Shown: piece by piece, positions 59,111 through 64,000 of the stretch
Numbering within the stretch: the stretch's first letter is position 1
How the letters are laid out: every line of letters begins with the position of its first letter
Assembly: GCF_000378045.1 (NCBI RefSeq)
Contig: NZ_KB899095.1
Location: 79,873-143,872, forward strand
DNA from: Marinobacterium rhizophilum DSM 18822
GTDB lineage: Bacteria > Pseudomonadota > Gammaproteobacteria > Pseudomonadales > Balneatricaceae
Length of the DNA: 64,000 bases
Direction: 5' to 3'
Notes under the pieces: generated by a model
What the model was told of the DNA's origin: nothing
The model's input: the letters and a program-made list of their open reading frames with translations, nothing else
Database searches by the model: none
Position numbers and translations under genes: made by a program

Positions 59111-60193
59111 TCAGGCCACCTGCCGGGCACCCTTGCCCTGCGCCGGCTTGAAGCGTTCTTCCGCCAGCCGGTTGGCGATGATGCCGGTGGGCTGCTGGCT
59201 CAGCGTGGCCCGGGCGAAGATTTCGCTCAGCGTATCGCCAATGGTTTCAACATGGCGGCGCACGGCCTCGGCATCGTGACCGTTACGCTCATAGCAGACA
59301 TCGATAATGCCGCCGGCATTGATGACGAAATCCGGCGCATAGAGAATGCCGCGCTGGCTCAGTGCCGCATCGTGGTGTGCCAGTTCCAGCTGGTTGTTGG
59401 CCGCACCCGCCACCACCTTGGCCTGCAGGCCGGCAATGCTCTTGTCATTCAACACCGCCCCCAGGGCACAGGGGGCAACCACGTCCACGTCCAGCCCGAG
59501 GATCTCGTCCCCCGCCACGGCGATGGCCCCCAGCTCGTCAACCGCACGCTGCACGGCATCGCTGTGGATGTCGTGTACCCAGAGTTTGGCGCCGGCGTCA
59601 CTGAGCAGCTGCGCCAGGCGATAGCCGACATTGCCGATGCCCTGCACCGCCACTGTCAGGCCGTCGAGGTCCGAGCGCCCCAGCTGATGCGCCACCGCAG
59701 CCTTGAGGCCGACAAAGGTGCCATAGGCCGTGGCCGGTGACGGATCACCATTGCTGGGCCGGCCATCAAAGCCCGGCCGCGCCGACACGCCGGCAACATG
59801 GCGGGTATGGCGCCCCATCACCTGCAGGTCGGCCACGCTGGTGCCGGAATCCTCGGCGGCAATATAGAGGCCGCCAAGCTGTTCCAGAAAACGCCCCATG
59901 GCTTCGAGCAGGGCTTCGCTTTTATGCGCGCGCGGGTCGCCGATAATCACCGACTTGCCGCCGCCCAGATCCAGGTTGGCCAGGGCCGACTTGTAGGTCA
60001 TGCCTCTGGACAGGCGCAGCACATCGCGCAGCGCCGCTTCGTCGCTGGCGTAGGGGAACATGCGACAGCCGCCAAGCGCTGGCCCGCGGTTGGTGTTGTG
60101 CACCGCGACGATGGCCCGCAGGCCGGTTTCTTCATCGCTGACAAAAGACAGGTGCTGATGGTTATCAAATTCCGGATGACTAAATACAGACAT
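59111..60193 (-). CDS. Glu/Leu/Phe/Val dehydrogenase
   Basis: The 360-residue NAD-dependent amino acid dehydrogenase deaminates an L-amino acid to the 2-oxo acid. It shows [19 protein letters not shown], the catalytic lysine in [16 protein letters not shown], the ADSGTS-like [14 protein letters not shown], the nucleotide-binding [17 protein letters not shown] and [14 protein letters not shown] 60193 follows AGGAAG; an upstream extension overlaps the oxidoreductase gene. Length fits leucine and phenylalanine dehydrogenases (about 350-360). Exact substrate is not readable. It begins 22 bp after the IOR stop. Confidence 0.9.
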   Translation of the reverse strand: MSVFSHPEFDNHQHLSFVSDEETGLRAIVAVHNTNRGPALGGCRMFPYASDEAALRDVLRLSRGMTYKSALANLDLGGGKSVIIGDPRAHKSEALLEAMGRFLEQLGGLYIAAEDSGTSVADLQVMGRHTRHVAGVSARPGFDGRPSNGDPSPATAYGTFVGLKAAVAHQLGRSDLDGLTVAVQGIGNVGYRLAQLLSDAGAKLWVHDIHSDAVQRAVDELGAIAVAGDEILGLDVDVVAPCALGAVLNDKSIAGLQAKVVAGAANNQLELAHHDAALSQRGILYAPDFVINAGGIIDVCYERNGHDAEAVRRHVETIGDTLSEIFARATLSQQPTGIIANRLAEERFKPAQGKGARQVA

Positions 60194-60215
60194 GCTTGTT
60201 CTTCCTGTGGATAAC

Positions 60216-63200
60216 TTAAACGGCGGCGCCGCTAACGGCATCGATAATCAGGGGTTCAGGGGCCTTGGCGCGCGCCGGGGTACACAGCTGTGTACGCAGT
60301 CGCTCACGCTCGGCCTGCACCTTTTGCCAGGCGGCTTCCTTCACCGGACCGTAGCCACGTACCTGCTGAGGCAGTTGGGCCAGGGCCCGCGCGACGACGA
60401 GATTGTCGGCGCTCAGGTGCTGCACAATGGTATCGATATCGGCTTCATAGGCGCGGATCAGCGCCCGCTCCAGGCGCCGGTCGGCACTGTAGCCAAACGG
60501 GTCCAGCGGCGTACCGCGCAGCACCCGGGCCTTGGCGAGCAGCCCGAAGGCGGACTCCATCCAGGGACCGAAGGTACGTTTGCGCGGCCGCCCGTTGGCC
60601 GCTTTCCTACCGAAAAGGCGGCCGAAAAATTTGCCGTCAAGCAGCGGTGGCGCCAGGTTGAACTCCAGCTCCACCTCACCGTCGAACTGCTCCGCCAGCA
60701 ACTGGCGGAAACTCCCGTCGCTGTACAGCCGCGCCACTTCGTACTCGTCCTTGTAGGCCAGCAGCTTCGAATAACTTTGCGCCACCGCCCGCAACAGCGT
60801 GCTGTCGTGCCCAGCAACCTGGCCAATACGCGTCTCGACACGGCGCACCAGCGCCTCGTAGCGTTTCGCCAGTGCCGCGTTCTGATAGCGGCTCAGGTGG
60901 GCTTTTTCCCGCCCAATCAGCTGCTCGGGCGTTTCGACGATTTTCAGCGGTACCGCCGTGGGGTGGGCCAGTTCACGTACCCGCGCCAGATCGTGGGCGG
61001 CACGCCGGCCCCACAAGAACGCCTGCTTGTTTTTGCTCACCGCCGCGCCATTGAGTTCGATGGCCCGTTCGATGGATTCGGCCTTGAGCGGCAACAGCCC
61101 CTGCTGCCAGGCAAATCCCAGGGTGAACAGGTTCACCGCCATGGCATCCCCCATCAGCGCCAGTGCCAGATCCGATGCATCGAGGAAGAAGCTGCCGTCC
61201 TGGCGGCAGGATTCGCGAATGCTACGCTCCATCGCCTCACCGGGGAATTGCAGATCCGGCTCGCGGGTAAAGGCTGCCGGCATGGCTTTCTGGGTATTGA
61301 CCACGGCACGGGAGAAGCGGCTGTCCAGCTTGGCCAGCGCGTCGAGGCTTGCACCCACCATCAGGTCAAAGGCGATCATAAGATCCGCCTCCCCCGCCGG
61401 GATACGCACCGCCTGGATATCCTGCTGTGAGTGCGCAATCCGCACGTGACTCACCACGGCGCCAAACTTCTGCGCCAGGCCTGCCTGATCCAGCACCGCC
61501 ACACCCTTGCCTTCGATATGGGCAGCCATGCCCAGCAGCGCACTGACGGTCACCACGCCGGTGCCACCGACGCCGGTGAGCAGAATGCCGTAGGGGTTGT
61601 GCTCACCGGCAAACACCGGCTCCGGCAGGTCGGCAAAGGCCACGTCGGTGCCAATACCGGCGGGTTTGCGCAGGGTTCCGCCCTTGACGGTGACAAAGCT
61701 GGGGCAGAAGCCACGCACGCAGCTGAAGTCCTTGTTGCAGGCAGACTGATCGATGGTGCGCTTGCGGCCTCGTTCGGTTTCCAGCGGCAGCACCGACAGG
61801 CAGTTGGACTGCACACCGCAGTCGCCACAGCCTTCACAGACCGCCGGGTTGATCAGCACCCGCTTGTCCGGGTCCACCATCGTGCCGCGCTTGCGACGCC
61901 GGCGCTTCTCGGCGGCACAGGTCTGGTCGTAGATCATGACCGAACAGCCTTCGATCTCGCGCATCTCGCGCTGCACCGCATCCAGGTCCTCGCGCGGATG
62001 AAAAGTGGTGCGATCGGCGAAATCCGCCCGCGACGGATACTTGGTGATATCGTCGCTGACCACGGCAATGCGACGCACACCCTCGCCGTACAGCTGATGG
62101 CTGATCTGCTGCACCGTGAGCATGCCGTCCACCGGCTGGCCGCCGGTCATGGCCACGGCATCGTTATAGAGCACCTTGTAGGTAATGTTGGCGCCAGACG
62201 CGATGGCGGCACGAATGGCCAGCAGGCCCGAATGAAAATAGGTGCCATCCCCCAGGTTCTGGAACACGTGCTTTTCGTGGGTAAACGGTGCCTGGCCGAT
62301 CCAGGTCGCGCCTTCACCGCCCATCTGGGTAAAGGTATCGGTTTCGCGATCCATCCAGGTGGCCATGTAGTGGCAACCGATACCGCCCAGCGCGCGGCTG
62401 CCCTCGGGCACCAGGGTGGAGGTGTTGTGCGGACAGCCGGAGCAGAAGTGCGGCGTGCGTTCGAGCAGTTCGCGCGGCTCGGCGAGGCTCGTTTCCTTGG
62501 CGCTGAGAAAACTCAGCCGCTCGGACAGGCGTGCACTGCTATAGCGGTGCTGAATGCGCGATGCAATCGCGCGGGCAACCATCGCCGGCGTCAATTCGGC
62601 AATGGAGGGCAGCAGTTCGATGCCATTGCCATCACGCTTGCCAACGATACGCGGCGCGTTTTCAGTACCGTAGAGCTGTTCCTTGAGCTGCTCCTCGATC
62701 AGGCCACGCTTTTCCTCCACCACCAGCACTTCATCAAGACCGGCAGCGAATTCACGCACGCCTTCAGGCTCCAGCGGCCAGGGCATGGCCACCTTGTAAA
62801 GCCGCAGGCCGATGGCCGCACACTCGGCTTCATCCAGGCCGAGGTCCGTCAGCGCCTGGACCACATCCAGGTAGGATTTGCCGGTGGTGATAATGCCAAA
62901 GCGCGCATCGCTGCTGGTAAAAATCACCCGGTCGAGCCGGTTGGCCCGACAGAAAGCCTTGGCGGCCTCAAGCTTGTAATGGTGCAGACGCTCTTCCTGC
63001 TGCAGCGGCTTGTCGGGCCAGCGGGCATTAAGTCCATCGTCCGGCAGTTTGAAATCCGTTGGCAGCACGATCTGTACCCGGTGCGGGTCAAGATCCGCGG
63101 AGATTGAGGAGTCCAGCACCTCGGCCAGCGCCTTGAAACCCACCCAGCAGCCGCTGAAACGCGACATTGCCCAGCCATAGAGCCCGTAATCCAGCATCTC

Positions 63201-63728
63201 CTGAATGCCGCTGGGGTGCAGCACCGGCATCATCGCATCGCTAAAGGCGTAATCGCTCTGGTGCGGCAGCGTGGAGGACTTGCAGGCATGGTCATCACCC
63301 GCCACCGCAAGCACGCCACCAAAGCAAGAGCTGCCTGCCGCATTGGCATGTTTAAGTACATCGCCGGTGCGATCGACGCCCGGCCCCTTGCCGTACCACA
63401 GTCCGAACACGCCGTCGTACCTGGCCCCCTGGAACAGGTTCACCTGCTGCGAACCCCACACGGCGGTGGCGCCTAGATCTTCGTTAATACCGGGCTGGAA
63501 ATGAATGCGGTGTCTGGCCAGGTAATCCTTGGCCTCCCACAGGGTCTTGTCGAAGTTGCCCAGCGGCGAACCGCGGTAACCGGAAATAAAACCGGCGGTA
63601 TTCAGGCCTGCGGCCTGGTCCCGCTGTGCCTGCAACATGGGCAGGCGTGCCAGCGCCTGACTGCCGGTGAGATAGACGCGGCCTGCGTCCAGCTCCCATT
63701 TGTCACTGAGACTGATGTCATGACTCAT
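60216..63728 (-). CDS. Indolepyruvate ferredoxin oxidoreductase, fused form
   Basis: The 1170-residue enzyme oxidatively decarboxylates aryl- (or branched) 2-oxo acids to acyl-CoA with transfer of electrons to ferredoxin. It has an N-terminal pyrimidine-binding part ([20 protein letters not shown]), a TPP-binding part with [10 protein letters not shown] (about residue 429) and [13 protein letters not shown], a cysteine cluster [13 protein letters not shown] (about 631) for a 4Fe-4S centre, and a gamma-type domain with [17 protein letters not shown] (about 722). Alpha, beta and gamma functions are fused in one chain, as in many proteobacteria. It heads the transcript with the dehydrogenase and transporter. 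Confidence 0.92.
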   Translation of the reverse strand: MSHDISLSDKWELDAGRVYLTGSQALARLPMLQAQRDQAAGLNTAGFISGYRGSPLGNFDKTLWEAKDYLARHRIHFQPGINEDLGATAVWGSQQVNLFQGARYDGVFGLWYGKGPGVDRTGDVLKHANAAGSSCFGGVLAVAGDDHACKSSTLPHQSDYAFSDAMMPVLHPSGIQEMLDYGLYGWAMSRFSGCWVGFKALAEVLDSSISADLDPHRVQIVLPTDFKLPDDGLNARWPDKPLQQEERLHHYKLEAAKAFCRANRLDRVIFTSSDARFGIITTGKSYLDVVQALTDLGLDEAECAAIGLRLYKVAMPWPLEPEGVREFAAGLDEVLVVEEKRGLIEEQLKEQLYGTENAPRIVGKRDGNGIELLPSIAELTPAMVARAIASRIQHRYSSARLSERLSFLSAKETSLAEPRELLERTPHFCSGCPHNTSTLVPEGSRALGGIGCHYMATWMDRETDTFTQMGGEGATWIGQAPFTHEKHVFQNLGDGTYFHSGLLAIRAAIASGANITYKVLYNDAVAMTGGQPVDGMLTVQQISHQLYGEGVRRIAVVSDDITKYPSRADFADRTTFHPREDLDAVQREMREIEGCSVMIYDQTCAAEKRRRRKRGTMVDPDKRVLINPAVCEGCGDCGVQSNCLSVLPLETERGRKRTIDQSACNKDFSCVRGFCPSFVTVKGGTLRKPAGIGTDVAFADLPEPVFAGEHNPYGILLTGVGGTGVVTVSALLGMAAHIEGKGVAVLDQAGLAQKFGAVVSHVRIAHSQQDIQAVRIPAGEADLMIAFDLMVGASLDALAKLDSRFSRAVVNTQKAMPAAFTREPDLQFPGEAMERSIRESCRQDGSFFLDASDLALALMGDAMAVNLFTLGFAWQQGLLPLKAESIERAIELNGAAVSKNKQAFLWGRRAAHDLARVRELAHPTAVPLKIVETPEQLIGREKAHLSRYQNAALAKRYEALVRRVETRIGQVAGHDSTLLRAVAQSYSKLLAYKDEYEVARLYSDGSFRQLLAEQFDGEVELEFNLAPPLLDGKFFGRLFGRKAANGRPRKRTFGPWMESAFGLLAKARVLRGTPLDPFGYSADRRLERALIRAYEADIDTIVQHLSADNLVVARALAQLPQQVRGYGPVKEAAWQKVQAERERLRTQLCTPARAKAPEPLIIDAVSGAAV

Positions 63729-64000
63729 ACAGATTCACCCTGGCCTGCAGCAACCTGCACCCGCAACGGGGCCGGTGTTACAGACGATCAACTGCCAAAA
63801 ATGGAAGTGCGCCAAACGACGGATTCAAACCGTGGCGCTGCGCCTTGGATCAGTGATGGGGAAACAGAATGCGGGCTGGGCCGCCAGTGGAGAGATGCGC
63901 ACAACGGCGCGCTTTTAGAAGGTGCTGCCAGATAATCATGTAAAGTCCTCGTCCCTGGCCGGATCACGGCAAAGGAGCCCAATCTTGTTGTTATTGTCCG
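63729..64000. other. Region upstream of the oxidoreductase gene
   Basis: No complete gene. Near the end AAAGGAG (about 63970-63976) precedes TTG codons at 63985-63990, so a plus-strand gene may start at the window edge; this cannot be decided. The divergent promoter of the oxidoreductase operon must lie here, but I see no clear sites. Confidence 0.35.

Noticed and set aside
61431-63107. Long plus-strand open frame opposite the indolepyruvate oxidoreductase
   Set aside because: Shadow of a well-supported gene; no domain.

Overview
The window reads as chromosomal DNA of a moderately GC-rich gammaproteobacterium. The two-subunit arginine succinyltransferase (AruF/AruG), the ~1600-residue NAD-glutamate dehydrogenase with an ArgR-type regulator, and the neighbourhoods ctp-envC-gpmI and rhodanese-grxC-secB point to Pseudomonas/Oceanospirillales relatives. 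A Marinobacterium-like marine bacterium is my best guess, but the genus is inference. I see no tRNA, rRNA, CRISPR array or complete insertion sequence.

Layout. 1-300: the 3' end of an unknown plus-strand gene and a tandem copy of it. 415-5498 (minus): arginine ABC transporter aotJQMP and the AraC/GlxA-type regulator argR. 5689-18674 (plus): gdhB, aruC, an M20 hydrolase, aruF, aruG, astD and astB, i.e. arginine to glutamate and 2-oxoglutarate by the succinyltransferase route. No AstE-type desuccinylase is present, so the M20 enzyme is a candidate for that step. Matching ArgR-like sites precede aotJ, gdhB and the M20-aru genes. 18768-23750 (minus): divergent polysaccharide deacetylase, S41 protease, EnvC and GpmI (envelope and cell division). 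23975-25237 (plus): rhodanese, glutaredoxin, SecB. 25461-39768 (minus): malQ, then glgB-glgX-glgP-glgC-pgm-glgA, a complete glycogen/alpha-glucan cluster of visibly lower GC. 39892-51583 is a patchwork: YkgJ-like, DUF2384-like and YtoQ proteins, CorA, a MITE-like element at the end of a lipoprotein hydrolase gene, an amidohydrolase fragment, TspO, a lytic transglycosylase, a beta-propeller protein and a broken acetyltransferase. 51820-54803 (minus): an OsmC-YcaO protein and a NYN-domain protein. 55740-63728 (minus): indolepyruvate oxidoreductase, amino-acid dehydrogenase, NSS transporter and an exported M20 amidohydrolase, probably for uptake and degradation of aromatic or branched amino acids.

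The most unusual signal is a recurring architecture. At five separate genes (1-294; aotQ; the M20 hydrolase; astD; ytoQ) the last ~75-130 bp, ending at or just past the stop codon, is repeated in tandem downstream after a short unrelated linker. At aotQ this happened twice. In four of the five the tail copy is in frame with a start codon near or overlapping the parent stop, so it could be made as a small protein with a new N-terminus and the parent's C-terminus. Copies differ largely at synonymous positions where they differ at all. At aotQ and the M20 gene the most distal tail keeps the native junction to the next gene. This resembles the scar left when an element integrates into a gene's 3' end and restores it, but without any element body, and repeated in one 64-kb stretch. 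I know of no named system that matches it.
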